From assembly GCF_029784165.1 (NCBI RefSeq), contig NC_073696.1:110578665-110642664 (forward strand): a stretch of 64,000 nt of DNA. The letters run 5' to 3'. Origin of the DNA: Wyeomyia smithii (Eukaryota; Arthropoda; Insecta; Diptera; Culicidae). The notes below the pieces were generated by a model that was given only the letters and a program-made list of their open reading frames with translations, had not been told where the DNA came from and did no database searches. The translations under genes were made by a program, and so were the position numbers. Shown here one piece after another: positions 11,856-27,221 of the stretch. The first letter of the stretch is position 1, and each line of letters begins with the position of its first letter.

Positions 11856-14800
11856 CTTAGCGTAACAGAAATGATAATTTTTAGTCTCGAATTAGAAACC
11901 TCTAAAGGATGAAAAGAATCTAAAAAAATGCAAACAAATCGATGTCCTGCTTAAAATCTTGCGAATAACTCAAACTTACTCACTAAACTTACTAACCTCA
12001 TCTCTATCAACAGCTATAATATGGATTTGGCATCCAGCTCACGAAGTCCCGCAGTTGAAGAAAAGCTTATTATATTTCTCAAGCATTCTTCTTAGTGTAC
12101 GTTTATTATTTTCTTCCCAGGCTTCCTCAAGCGCCGGCCCGGGCCAACCTCAATAGCGGATACCGGAACAGCGCGCACTTGTCTAATTTTTATCTCGTTG
12201 TGCGTTTTGCCACAGTTCCTGGCGCCTGGCTCTTCATTCTCGACGGTAAACGAAGAATAAGTTATGACTTGGTACCATGAATAAATTTGCATAGATTTTC
12301 ACCGACAATTCCCAAGATGGCACAATTTCGCGTTCTTTTTGCTCTACTCCCGTGTTACGAACCTTCCAGGATGCCACGGAGAGTTCTTGTGGCGTCCATA
12401 AGCCTTCTACGGTGCAGACTTCTGTATAAACTTTCGCACCTTTCTCCATGTCCTTCCGGAGGCAATAATACAGCCGATTGCGAGTGTGGATTGTGTGATT
12501 GTGCGGTCATTGAGGTAGCCCGTAGAATTTGACGACACTTTGGTGATGCATATGCATACATTCGCTTCAGTATATGTTACCCTATTTCAAAAAGTTATTG
12601 TTCCGGGCGTTATGGGACAAAAATCCTGCATAAATTATCCCTCTATTCCTATGAGATTTTAATTGAAAAAATGTTTCCTTTTTTTTGGTGCCGTAATCCA
12701 TGGTCTTTTCGGACTCGCACACTTACCGTAAACTGTTAACAAGTTTACACGGATCACATCAAGCTGTGGTGGCATTTTAACCGATGACGTGCTATGGAAA
12801 ACATTTGAGTTTTAACATTTTTGTGCTAGCGCTTGTTATACATAGTAAAAATAATGGAAACCCTCATTCTTCTCTACAAAATTCCGCAATAATGTTTGCG
12901 AGTGCTTTATGTTGTATTACAACCCAATCGATACACTAAATTGAACTCTATTTTTTGGAATTATTAAATAATGTATAAATTTTGAACGTCATGCAGATCA
13001 AAATTTCACTAAAGCACTCGACTCAATCCGTTCCTGTCAACTTATATTATTTTTGCCAACCACCGGTTCCACTTTTCCGGATCATTCACAAGCTCACCTC
13101 CCTTTTGCTGATCGATGTGGATAAACCATTGAAGGAAACAGCGCTTTCCCGCCTATCAATCACTCGTATCGAACGCTTCTAGAGGGCGCGTACATGTTTC
13201 ACTCCCTCGTCACTGTATTTGACGACAATTACCCCGAAGCGTTTTTTTTTCGTTGTTTCGGAGCCAGTTTTAAATCGCTAGCTACTTCCTACTTCATCGT
13301 CTGGTGTGTCCGTATATCTCGTTTCGAGAATTTATTGTTTTCTCGTCGGTCGTCTAATAAATAACTTTGATGACGGTTTGTCAGCATCTGGTCAGCTGGT
13401 GTGAACATTGATCGCTCGGATTGGGGGGTGAGTAAATGGTTTACTCACTTAAGAACGACCCGGATTTATCGCCACCGCTTGGTTTATACCCGCGAATGTC
13501 CGTATGTTTCGAAATTGTTCGATTACCCGTTTCACATTTCTCTAACTGTAATTCGAACGATCTTAGTAGTCTAAGGAGAACCTGTTTACCGGGTTATTTT
13601 TAGAACTCAATTATTTCACAGAATGCTCGAATAGAGCTCTAGTTTTTATATTTGGTCGGCGTGCGACCAGACCGAACCAAGCGCCATTTTTTTAAAAATT
13701 GAGCTTTTAACACAAGTGGTTGTGAAAATTAATAATCTATCTTTCATGAAAAAATGAAATCATTCGAACAGTTCATGATGATATTATAATAAAAATATGT
13801 CTTAATAAATCTACTTCAGGTTTACCCATTATATCTATAAATGAATATTTTTAGTAATCGACATTTTTTATTGGCTAACTTAAGCGAAAATGAAATTACA
13901 GATTTTCGAAAATTCAAAACTATTTCTAGAAATCTAGGATGTCGGACTTATTTTTGCGGTGTAGCCATATGTTGACTGTATGTCGACTGTATTTTATGCG
14001 AATGAAAATATTTGAAGTAATAAATTGCCGGCGTGATTGTTTGGAGCTGCAGGAGCATCTGGATACATCTGTTAATTGACATGCATCAAAGTTTTTAACG
14101 ATGAGCGTGGAAAAATAATATAATATTTTCAATAGGACGCGTGGGCCTATCGATCTTGAATATTTCACATCATCACAGCACCTTCTCCGTGTGCACTGGA
14201 TGAACGATCTATTATACTTGATAGCTAGTTGACTTACAAGAATCACTATAACAACATTACCACTTAGAAGTAATAAATGTGGCATAGCCGTATCTAGGGG
14301 GGGGGGGGCTCTCCACTTATTTCTCATGACTCATGATTAAATACAAAAAAAAATCGTAACACTTTAAAACAACTGAAATTTTAATAAACCTAACATAATT
14401 CTTCTATAATTTTTCTTTAAATTAAATTTTCGCATGACATGTTTCTTCATTGAAATTACTAAAAGAGAGCCCCCACAAGGAACTCGAACCCCGGGCCCCA
14501 CAACCCCAAATCCGAACCCTGCCACTGGGACTCGACCATCACGGATTTAACTCGAAGCTGGGGGAACTATTCATCTAGGTTCACTTTGAAAATGTTCTAA
14601 TTTTGGTGTCGATCGGAATACCCCCTGTGCTCTGTCTTTGTTGCAAAATAACGTACTTTTTTAACAGAATCTCTTCATTTTTTTCTTACAATTTATAAAC
14701 GTAAGATACATAGTGATAGATAATTTTCAAAGAAAATAAACCAAAAAATCCAGAAAAAATATAGCTTTTGACCGGGAGAGTTGCCAGATAGATTATTTTT

Positions 14801-15486
14801 GTATTGTAACATTAAATTTACCTTTTTATTTTAAGCTAGCTGGCCCGTCAAACTTCGTCCCACCCGTTGTTTTTTTCTTTATTTAAATAATTTCAAACAT
14901 TCCAAATTGATTGTTAATAGTCTGAAAATACATGACGAATCAGTATTTGGAAACGATCAAACTCAAAAGACAGATCGTTTGAAGAGATTGGGTTTATCTG
15001 AATGAGAACATCCTCGCCTTTTAGCTTCTGCACATCACCTGGATTCTAGAAATACCCATATTGAGTGCAATTCGGTCATTTTTCAGTTGTTTTCCAGAAA
15101 CCGGATCTGGCCTCTGAGCATCAATCTGATTCCGGAAATACCCATATTGGTATATTTTTAACATGTACAGCTGTTTTCTAGAAACCGTAAGTTTCTTAAC
15201 TTTTCAAATGGCGTTTGGAGTCGAGTTTTGGCAACTGTGTGTGGAGGAGTCCAACCAGCATAGAAACATTTCTTATCCCTAAAAACCTCCACATATCTAA
15301 TTTCATTCCATTTTCTTGATAAGTTTTCGAGTTATACATAAATTTGTGATTTTTTTGTATAAGAGCCCTCCCTTCTAGAATAAGGAGGGGTGTCAAATTT
15401 GGTACCATTTACTTGATTAGTTCTCGAGATGTCAGGAATTTGTGTTTCCTTTGTATGGGATCCCCTCCTTCTAGCAGAGGAAGGGG
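11701..15486. repeat. Tandem duplication, copy 1 (3786 bp)
   Basis: This block repeats head-to-tail immediately downstream (15487-19273). Landmarks on both strands recur at a constant offset of 3786 (3787 after the G-run), with identical translations of every shared open frame. The only difference noticed is the G homopolymer near 14298 (12 versus 13 G). Content: the 3' three quarters of the SINE, ordinary AT-rich DNA, a piece of the CTGGCAACACT repeat family (14570-14830), and a GGAGGG-hairpin block at the right end. No gene is recognised in the unit; open frames such as 13926-14327 on the minus strand show no family features. Confidence 0.92.
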
Positions 15487-18400
15487 CTCGGCTCGGGAGT
15501 GACTGTTAGTGTCAGCGGGATCGCAGCGCTAGCCTCGCAATTGTCCTGTACACTAAACAGTCGACTGCGCTGCGAAGTCTGTGTATAAATAAACAGAAGA
15601 TCAAGTTCCGAATCGGAATATAGCACTAAGGCTTTGTTTTGCTTAGCGTAACAGAAATGATAATTTTTAGTCTCGAATTAGAAACCTCTAAAGGATGAAA
15701 AGAATCTAAAAAAATGCAAACAAATCGATGTCCTGCTTAAAATCTTGCGAATAACTCAAACTTACTCACTAAACTTACTAACCTCATCTCTATCAACAGC
15801 TATAATATGGATTTGGCATCCAGCTCACGAAGTCCCGCAGTTGAAGAAAAGCTTATTATATTTCTCAAGCATTCTTCTTAGTGTACGTTTATTATTTTCT
15901 TCCCAGGCTTCCTCAAGCGCCGGCCCGGGCCAACCTCAATAGCGGATACCGGAACAGCGCGCACTTGTCTAATTTTTATCTCGTTGTGCGTTTTGCCACA
16001 GTTCCTGGCGCCTGGCTCTTCATTCTCGACGGTAAACGAAGAATAAGTTATGACTTGGTACCATGAATAAATTTGCATAGATTTTCACCGACAATTCCCA
16101 AGATGGCACAATTTCGCGTTCTTTTTGCTCTACTCCCGTGTTACGAACCTTCCAGGATGCCACGGAGAGTTCTTGTGGCGTCCATAAGCCTTCTACGGTG
16201 CAGACTTCTGTATAAACTTTCGCACCTTTCTCCATGTCCTTCCGGAGGCAATAATACAGCCGATTGCGAGTGTGGATTGTGTGATTGTGCGGTCATTGAG
16301 GTAGCCCGTAGAATTTGACGACACTTTGGTGATGCATATGCATACATTCGCTTCAGTATATGTTACCCTATTTCAAAAAGTTATTGTTCCGGGCGTTATG
16401 GGACAAAAATCCTGCATAAATTATCCCTCTATTCCTATGAGATTTTAATTGAAAAAATGTTTCCTTTTTTTTGGTGCCGTAATCCATGGTCTTTTCGGAC
16501 TCGCACACTTACCGTAAACTGTTAACAAGTTTACACGGATCACATCAAGCTGTGGTGGCATTTTAACCGATGACGTGCTATGGAAAACATTTGAGTTTTA
16601 ACATTTTTGTGCTAGCGCTTGTTATACATAGTAAAAATAATGGAAACCCTCATTCTTCTCTACAAAATTCCGCAATAATGTTTGCGAGTGCTTTATGTTG
16701 TATTACAACCCAATCGATACACTAAATTGAACTCTATTTTTTGGAATTATTAAATAATGTATAAATTTTGAACGTCATGCAGATCAAAATTTCACTAAAG
16801 CACTCGACTCAATCCGTTCCTGTCAACTTATATTATTTTTGCCAACCACCGGTTCCACTTTTCCGGATCATTCACAAGCTCACCTCCCTTTTGCTGATCG
16901 ATGTGGATAAACCATTGAAGGAAACAGCGCTTTCCCGCCTATCAATCACTCGTATCGAACGCTTCTAGAGGGCGCGTACATGTTTCACTCCCTCGTCACT
17001 GTATTTGACGACAATTACCCCGAAGCGTTTTTTTTTCGTTGTTTCGGAGCCAGTTTTAAATCGCTAGCTACTTCCTACTTCATCGTCTGGTGTGTCCGTA
17101 TATCTCGTTTCGAGAATTTATTGTTTTCTCGTCGGTCGTCTAATAAATAACTTTGATGACGGTTTGTCAGCATCTGGTCAGCTGGTGTGAACATTGATCG
17201 CTCGGATTGGGGGGTGAGTAAATGGTTTACTCACTTAAGAACGACCCGGATTTATCGCCACCGCTTGGTTTATACCCGCGAATGTCCGTATGTTTCGAAA
17301 TTGTTCGATTACCCGTTTCACATTTCTCTAACTGTAATTCGAACGATCTTAGTAGTCTAAGGAGAACCTGTTTACCGGGTTATTTTTAGAACTCAATTAT
17401 TTCACAGAATGCTCGAATAGAGCTCTAGTTTTTATATTTGGTCGGCGTGCGACCAGACCGAACCAAGCGCCATTTTTTTAAAAATTGAGCTTTTAACACA
17501 AGTGGTTGTGAAAATTAATAATCTATCTTTCATGAAAAAATGAAATCATTCGAACAGTTCATGATGATATTATAATAAAAATATGTCTTAATAAATCTAC
17601 TTCAGGTTTACCCATTATATCTATAAATGAATATTTTTAGTAATCGACATTTTTTATTGGCTAACTTAAGCGAAAATGAAATTACAGATTTTCGAAAATT
17701 CAAAACTATTTCTAGAAATCTAGGATGTCGGACTTATTTTTGCGGTGTAGCCATATGTTGACTGTATGTCGACTGTATTTTATGCGAATGAAAATATTTG
17801 AAGTAATAAATTGCCGGCGTGATTGTTTGGAGCTGCAGGAGCATCTGGATACATCTGTTAATTGACATGCATCAAAGTTTTTAACGATGAGCGTGGAAAA
17901 ATAATATAATATTTTCAATAGGACGCGTGGGCCTATCGATCTTGAATATTTCACATCATCACAGCACCTTCTCCGTGTGCACTGGATGAACGATCTATTA
18001 TACTTGATAGCTAGTTGACTTACAAGAATCACTATAACAACATTACCACTTAGAAGTAATAAATGTGGCATAGCCGTATCTAGGGGGGGGGGGGGCTCTC
18101 CACTTATTTCTCATGACTCATGATTAAATACAAAAAAAAATCGTAACACTTTAAAACAACTGAAATTTTAATAAACCTAACATAATTCTTCTATAATTTT
18201 TCTTTAAATTAAATTTTCGCATGACATGTTTCTTCATTGAAATTACTAAAAGAGAGCCCCCACAAGGAACTCGAACCCCGGGCCCCACAACCCCAAATCC
18301 GAACCCTGCCACTGGGACTCGACCATCACGGATTTAACTCGAAGCTGGGGGAACTATTCATCTAGGTTCACTTTGAAAATGTTCTAATTTTGGTGTCGAT

Positions 18401-19273
18401 CGGAATACCCCCTGTGCTCTGTCTTTGTTGCAAAATAACGTACTTTTTTAACAGAATCTCTTCATTTTTTTCTTACAATTTATAAACGTAAGATACATAG
18501 TGATAGATAATTTTCAAAGAAAATAAACCAAAAAATCCAGAAAAAATATAGCTTTTGACCGGGAGAGTTGCCAGATAGATTATTTTTGTATTGTAACATT
18601 AAATTTACCTTTTTATTTTAAGCTAGCTGGCCCGTCAAACTTCGTCCCACCCGTTGTTTTTTTCTTTATTTAAATAATTTCAAACATTCCAAATTGATTG
18701 TTAATAGTCTGAAAATACATGACGAATCAGTATTTGGAAACGATCAAACTCAAAAGACAGATCGTTTGAAGAGATTGGGTTTATCTGAATGAGAACATCC
18801 TCGCCTTTTAGCTTCTGCACATCACCTGGATTCTAGAAATACCCATATTGAGTGCAATTCGGTCATTTTTCAGTTGTTTTCCAGAAACCGGATCTGGCCT
18901 CTGAGCATCAATCTGATTCCGGAAATACCCATATTGGTATATTTTTAACATGTACAGCTGTTTTCTAGAAACCGTAAGTTTCTTAACTTTTCAAATGGCG
19001 TTTGGAGTCGAGTTTTGGCAACTGTGTGTGGAGGAGTCCAACCAGCATAGAAACATTTCTTATCCCTAAAAACCTCCACATATCTAATTTCATTCCATTT
19101 TCTTGATAAGTTTTCGAGTTATACATAAATTTGTGATTTTTTTGTATAAGAGCCCTCCCTTCTAGAATAAGGAGGGGTGTCAAATTTGGTACCATTTACT
19201 TGATTAGTTCTCGAGATGTCAGGAATTTGTGTTTCCTTTGTATGGGATCCCCTCCTTCTAGCAGAGGAAGGGG
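15487..19273. repeat. Tandem duplication, copy 2 (3787 bp)
   Basis: The second copy begins with CTCGGCTCGGGAGTGACTG directly after the AGGAAGGGG that ends copy 1, so the junction fuses a mid-SINE position to unrelated sequence. It ends at 19273, where the sequence continues into GTGTCAATTCAC instead of the SINE. There is no obvious junction microhomology. Near-identity means a very recent event or an assembly error. Confidence 0.92.
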
Positions 19274-19560
19274 TGTCAATTCACTATGCAAATATTTTTT
19301 ACCTTTCAAAACCTTTACATGCCAAATCTAGTTTCACGTATTTGTCTAGTTTGCGAGATGTGCAGAAATTTGTGTTAAGTGTGTATGGGATCCCTCCCTT
19401 ACAGAAGAGGGAGGGTTGCCACATGCCAAATTTTGTGTCCACATGCCTCCCTTCCAGAATAGGGAGGGGTCTTCAACTATCTTGTCACTTTTCTCGGCCC
19501 TTAAAATCCCTGTTTTCCAAATTTCATGCTGTTAGGTACAGTAGTTTTCAAGTTCATATG
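19140..19560 (+). repeat. GGAGGG-hairpin block leading into the (CAGA)n tail
   Basis: Four quasi-repeats of a short hairpin, CCCTCC(T)TCYAGAA...GGAGGGG, occur at about 19152, 19249, 19388 and 19444, each near a GTATGGGATCC or CACATGCC phrase. The stretch ends TTTCATGCTGTTAGGTACAG then TAGTTTTCAAG, and then the CAGA repeat. This looks like the 3' end of a dispersed element whose tail is the CAGA microsatellite (inference). The first two hairpins also occur in duplication copy 1. Confidence 0.5.
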
Positions 19561-21014
<1,454 letters not shown>

Positions 21015-24000
21015 TTACACTTTGTGAAATTGAAAATGAAACTGGTACATGTTGCGTCAGATTTCAAACGATTATAGCGAGCGAACGACTTAATGCATCT
21101 TAGCCATTTAAATGTCAGTGTATAGATAAAATGTGTAACAATATTTTGATATAATGTTCAACATTGTTACTTTACTGCTTAATGATGGAAAAATATGAAA
21201 AGTTTCAAGGTCAAGCTTTCCCATACATTTCCCTCGTTATTGGCTTCCTTTCCGAGCACAGATAACAATAACATGGACGAAATAAATTCCACTGCCTACA
21301 TATTTTCACTCAACAAAATGTTTTGGTTTGTTTGTTTTTCTCTAAGCTGTGTGGTCACGCCCCAACTACAAAAATCTGCTCTGAGCTCGATACAAAAGAC
21401 TGCGTGTAGGAAATTTAGCTTCAGTCTAGTTTGTAACACAACAGCGAGTGGAGTATAGCTGTTAGAGGTACGCGACATTGAGAAACGAGAGCTGCGTACG
21501 AGTCAACTTCCAGGCAGTGCGGAGCATGTTACCTTTATTTTTAATACGGCAGCAACAGTTACCATCGTACGCTGCAGGATATTTTGCTGGCACAGCTACT
21601 GGAGGGCACAGCGGAGAGCAAATTTTATGCGCGGCCAACAGAATATTCAATACTACCGGTGGTGGTGCGATCATCAGCATTCTGCAGCACGAATTTCATA
21701 CTGAGGATTATAGAATCGGTTCTTTTCAGGACTATAGATGCTTGAAGATAAGAGTTATGAGAATTTTCACAACTACTTCTTCTGTAAAACTTTCATGTAT
21801 TCATGCATCGTTAGTTTTACAATAACGACCATCAAATATAAACGGTAGTGTTGCCTATGAACAGTTTAGCGCAGCATATAATATATACATTTAGTCCTAC
21901 GTCACCATTTCATACAACCCCTAGGGCTGTATACCTTGTAGTATTTACACGAAGGATGTGTCCCAAATTTGTATGGGATCGCGTAAAAAAGACTTTTTTG
22001 AGTTGCAAATATAACGAAGAAACCCGTTTTAAAATGTTTGAACTTCGTTTGAATATGATAGTGGTCAATCTAGAGACCAAAATGTAACATTTAAAATTTT
22101 CAGTATTTACACCAAAAATTGTGATTTTTTTTGTAAACGGATATATGATGCCCTTTGGCCTAAAACGGAAAACGTGATGGAATTGAGGTCGATATCTTGT
22201 ACCGTTTTTGAGCAATTAAGAAAACCAACCCGCGTAAAAAAACCGTGTGAAAAAGGACCTTACTGTACTTAAAAGTGCGATTATTGTAGTCTTGCAGTAG
22301 ACATAAAACTGTGCATAAAACTGTGTAAATGATGAGCAGTGTTTAAACAGGCGGTGCAAGCACTAGACTAAATGGGTACCTTTTTGCATTAGGGGTTTCG
22401 TTTGGATTTGCACCCGTACATGTGAAAGGTCTCACACTGGGGTAAAACATATGAACATACTTTTACACATGTCTTACGTAGCCTTTTGATTTATATATTC
22501 AGGTTGCGTATTGTAAGAATGCACCAAAATTTGAAGGCAAGTTTAAGAAATATTTATTCTTTAACCTGCCTAAAATTTTAACAAACGTATCTAACACCCA
22601 AATAAAATTCCAATATTCCAATATTGTATGTGTGGAAAACCACACACCAGGGTAGACAACGTAAGTTTTAAAATATCTTATCAACCAAAAATAATTTTGT
22701 TTTGGAAAAAAATTATTTTATATTAATCTGATGGTTTAGAAATTGTTTAGCAATTTCGTAAAAATCAATTTCATTTGTGTGGTTTTCCACACAAGGGTAG
22801 GACGAAGGTTAATCGCTTGGAAACGGCTTGGTGAATAACTCCTAATATCGAAGCAAGCTGTTCCTGCGTTTGGTATGAATCCTCATCAAGCATTTTATCC
22901 AGTTCAGCGTTCAAACAACTTGAGGTATATAACTAAATAAGTGCTCAATACTAGCGCCATCTATTGGCAAGATCCTAGTTGCATGTCTAATAACTGTAAC
23001 ATTGTTGTTTTTCGTCAAAATTTGGCTCACTAGTTGGCTTTTGAACAGTAATCCACCCACCAAACTTTTTTAAAATTCATACGAAAGATTATGTTTTTTT
23101 ACATGAAATATGTCAAAATTAAAGATGCATGTTGTCGAAAAGAGTTATTCTAAAATTACATGAACTTGTTTGATTCCGCCGTTTGATTTTTCGCTAGATA
23201 TAACCTCACGTAAATGCTGTAACACAGGATATTCTCTATAGAACATCTCCAACCGACCCATAATTTCGAAGGGAATGAAAAAAACATACAATCAAAAATC
23301 GTCGGGCGATAGTGACGCTGTTACTTTTGCTTACAAATTAAAATTATTTGTTTAATTTTCCACAACCCTTTTTATGTTTTTTGAAGAATTTTATATTCAA
23401 ACTTGTTTGACAACAAAATGTTCATAGTCACTTATTCAACAAACAATTTTTTTTTAAAAAATCAATATGGCGGCGAAAATTGATATACACACAAGAAGGC
23501 CCTATTTTTTCCGTCTCAATGATATTAAATATTTTGGTTAAAATAATTCTATAGAGAAATTTAAGAGCTAGAGCTATTTTGGTGAGCTAAATTTCGATGA
23601 AAATTTCATTTGCAATACTGTCATGTAAATAGTGGGCCTGTCTCAGCGAGAATTGCTCACATATAAAATAATACCGTTCAAAAATAAAATTTCATGGTGA
23701 AGGAAGATAAATTAACAAAAATCAATCTATTAATTTCCTTTATCCTTCTGATGCACAATACTAAAGGCACCAATTTCTTCATCCCATAGCTTAGCGATGA
23801 ACAACGATTACTGTGTTTCACAATACTTATAAGAGAAAAATTGTATTGTTTACTGCATGAACGATGAGAATATTTTAAAGCAATAACTCAACGGTTCAAT
23901 TTGCAGCGATTTGTTGAACTTTATGGTACAAAGTATGGACCACACTTCTAAAATAATAAAAAAATCATATCAACTAATGTATGGGATGGCGGCACAGGAA

Positions 24001-24316
24001 TTTGCGACCTTAATCTGAAATGGCTTGTTAGAAAGCCAATCATGTGAAAGGTTATTTTGGAATTTGGTTTGCTCTTTTTCTTCAGCCAGTTTACCCTGGT
24101 GAAAATGTATCGAGTTGATACCCCGGTCCCAGCGTTACACCATAGGCCAACCCGATCACAGATAGACGTTGATCGATCACGATTATTGGCACGTTCCTAT
24201 ATGCCTAGCATGCTTGTTTCCATGATTTTTTTGGGCTATGTCCTTTCGGCTGAAAATCTTTCCGAAACCATCCGCTGGGGAACGGCCTAGTGCTTCTGAG
24301 TTACCACATCTTCCTT

Positions 24317-24318
<2 letters not shown>
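21015..24318. other. Unassigned DNA, no gene recognised
   Basis: Open frames up to 115 codons (21478-21825 plus, 21910-22215 minus) show no domain. Two copies of a 16-bp palindrome, GTGTGGAAAACCACAC and GTGTGGTTTTCCACAC, lie at about 22629 and 22776, both followed within a few bases by AGGGTAG. No terminal repeats or tails defining an element were found. Confidence 0.45.

Positions 24319-24377
<59 letters not shown>
24319..24377. repeat. (CT)n microsatellite
   Basis: About 58 bp of uninterrupted CT dinucleotide. It explains the SLSLSL and RERERE runs in overlapping open frames. Confidence 0.95.
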
Positions 24378-24381
<4 letters not shown>

Positions 24382-24903
24382 TGTGGTACGACAACGAACG
24401 TTTTGCTTCACGTTAAGAACCCGCCCCATACGCCTGCCCCTGGGGAAAGTAATGTGTGGGAAAAATATCCTTGGTTTTCTTTTCATGCGATTCTTTCGGG
24501 ACACATGCCCCGGCAGAGCCCGGGAGACGCAGAAAGTCATAAACAAGATTTACGTCTGATTGGAAGCTGTGGGCGATTATTTTCACTAGCCGAAAAGTGA
24601 AGCGATACGTGACACGTGAGGGCGAGGGGTAGTTCAAGTTCACCGAGAAGAGTTTCATCTTCCAAGTTAAAGGATTTACACGATTGTCGACAAAATTAGT
24701 TTTTCTTGTCGGTGTTACAGCTGAGCTTACCGGGAATCGTTTTTTGTTCCGATGATTGAATTCAATCTGAAATTGTTTCACGCTATGTGAGAGTATTTTG
24801 CATTTTGGGTGCATTCGATCGAAATGCCGTGGTAGTGCAGTGTTTGCTGTGTCTGGTTGATTTAATTTATGGGACGGTTGAACAAACAGCGTAAATCCAT
24901 AAC

Positions 24904-25223
24904 CAGCGTTGCCAGGTATCCTGATTTAGCTGGAATATCCAGATTTTTGAACATGTATCCAGGTAGACAGCTTGATGTCCAATCATCCAGATTTTTCATG
25001 GATGATCCAGATTTTATCCAGATTTTATTTTCTCTGTTCCGCTAAAAAGATCATCACTTCAATTTTGGCGCGAAATTTAGCAATTTCGTTACCTAAAATT
25101 TTGCGTACCCCAGGACTTTTATCCGAAAAATTAACCTTTCACCCCACGAAATGACTGCCAGATTTTTTCCAGATTTTTATTTTACCTTTTCCAGATTTAA
25201 AAAAAAATGACCTGGCAACGCTG
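24904..25223. mobile_element. MITE with CAGCGTTGCCAGG ends, copy C
   Basis: Terminal inverted repeats CAGCGTTGCCAGGT and ACCTGGCAACGCTG bound 320 bp made largely of CCAGATTTTT-like motifs. An inverted, diverged copy with the same ends lies at 55881-56170. Both contain a shared core (CCCCAGGACTTTTATCCG and its complement). No exact target duplication could be identified. Confidence 0.7.
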
Positions 25224-25237
25224 ATTATCACCGAGTA

Positions 25238-26025
25238 CACTCAAAATATTTTTCACGATATTGTTACGTGAAATTTCCTGTACTTATTCATTTTCTGTCA
25301 TTTTTCATGATTTATGTGACAAACATAACATCTACGTGAAAATCACATGCATACTATGTTTTATTACGTAGTATCTACGTGAACTTGGCAACGTCAAACA
25401 GAATGAACTCTCCGTGCGAAAATATACAAGAATCAAAATGGCGAAGCTATTGTGTAATTCGGTCTCTGAACATAAAATTGATTTCACCGATGGCTTGCCA
25501 ATGAGTGAGATTTAGAAAAACCATAATTCGACATGGAATCTTTAGCTTACAGATTTTGCACAGGTTCAGTTCAAAGATCCAGGAGTTACCTGAACATAAA
25601 CAGTAGCAGCTAACAGTAATTATCGACGATGAATGTCTTAATATTTGCCAGTTTTTATGTCGTTCGACCCATTTTCGAATTGGAAATTTTGCATCCCCGT
25701 GCGATTTATCTAGCAACATATTTCAAAAAATTCTGAAATCTAATTTCTCTCTTAAGAATTTGGGAAACCACAATCGAAATTTATACGTTTTATAAAACGT
25801 AGTAGCTATCCGTTAATCAAATGCTTTTCACTTTACCGGTAGTTAAATTCTACGTGAAAATCACATGAAACGCATATGTCTACTGAACAATATTCACAGG
25901 ATAAATCATATCACTAGATCATGATGAACTCAAATGACAATCACGAAAAAAACTACGTGAAAATGACAGTGGAAAATATTCACATAACTTTTCCGGTAAT
26001 CATAACGTGAAAATTATTTTGAGTG
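25238..26025. mobile_element. TA-flanked TIR element (788 bp)
   Basis: The ends are CACTCAAAATATTTTTCACG and CGTGAAAATTATTTTGAGTG, flanked by TA on both sides (25236-25237, 26026-26027). Many TACGTGAAAATCACATG-type motifs recur inside. A 90-codon minus-strand frame (25447-25719) is unrecognised. TA duplication fits a Tc1/mariner-like non-autonomous element. Confidence 0.7.
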
Positions 26026-26634
26026 TACGGTAAAATAAATTACCGAGATTTCAACAGCTGTGATCTCGGTAATATATCAAAACACCGAGATTCTGTAGAA
26101 GCAAAAATCAAAAACCTGTCAAACTTTAACGATATGTGCTTAATCAATTTATTTAATTATGTGCATTATTGGTGGGGCAATCGTGAGTTACATTAAATTA
26201 AGGCTACATTTTTATGAAACATCTTGTAGTTGTCCGCTGAAGCGTTTTTGCCTTGCGGTTAGGGATACCATCCGTCCTGATTTAGCAGGACATGTCCTGA
26301 TTTTGAGATCATATTTGGGCGTCCTGATTTATTTTTCATATTCTAGCATCTGTCCTGATTTTAATAAGACATGCAATTATCTTCAATCACCAAGCTCATA
26401 TTTCAAGGCACAAGTCGGTAAGTTTTTAACAGAAACGTGAATGTTGCCTGATATTAGAAATTGTTGGAGATTGCCCAGCATTTTTTTTTCATTTCTGGTG
26501 CCAGTTCGAATTCGTCGCTGAAAAAATAAAAACAAAAGGACATTTTTCTTCGATAAAATACTTAAAGTAACATTTTATGAGGTAAAATTGTAAAATTTGA
26601 AGTGATGACCGTTTTGCGGGCTAAAGAAATAAAG

Positions 26635-26861
26635 GGGCCTATTACAGTCAACGAGGTGAGCAGCGAGTTACTCGCCTGACCAATTTAGATATAACAGATG
26701 GTGAGTCGGCTGGATCTCGGACGAGTAGCTCGTCTGCGAAACTGCTCCACTCAGCTGTCACCAGCCAAGTTTCACTCGCGTTTCCTAATACAACATTTTG
26801 CTCGTCAGTGACTCAAGGCGAGGCAAAAAAATTGCTCGCCTCGTTTCTTGTAATCGGTCCC
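26635..26861. mobile_element. Short MITE with GGGMCYNATTACA ends
   Basis: Left end GGGCCTATTACAGTCAACGA; right end, read on the minus strand, GGGACCGATTACAAGAAACG. Both continue into AGGYGAGC. The interior is full of CTCG/CGAG motifs. It appears to interrupt an older diverged relative of the CAGCGTTGCCAGG family (GAAGTGATGACC at 26600). Confidence 0.5.
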
Positions 26862-27221
26862 AAAATCAGGAAAAATCTATAATGCAGAATTGAAATATCT
26901 GGGAGATCAGATATTAAACCTGTCTATCTTAATACTGTTCAATAATGTGAACAATTTTGATAAATCTCGATACCTAACCACACAACGCTCACTGCGTGAA
27001 TTATTTCTTTGGTTAAGCCTGAGTAAAGTGAATAGTGTTGAACATTTGACAATTTTTATATTTAATTTTAAACAGTTTACGTGTGCTGAATTCATTGGGG
27101 ACATACAAATTCCTAAAACTTCAAAGTTGATAAAATTGGATCGTTCGAGATACATGTTGAATAAATTAACAACCGAAAAGCATTTTGAAGTGCAAATCAC
27201 ATACCACCACTTTGAAACAGA

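Noticed and set aside
13926..14327. 133-codon minus-strand frame, duplicated at 17712-18071
   Set aside because: Length differs between the copies only because of the G-run; no domain, and the duplication explains its recurrence.
24238..24600. 120-codon frame with a serine-leucine run
   Set aside because: Produced by the (CT)n microsatellite; flanking residues show no domain.
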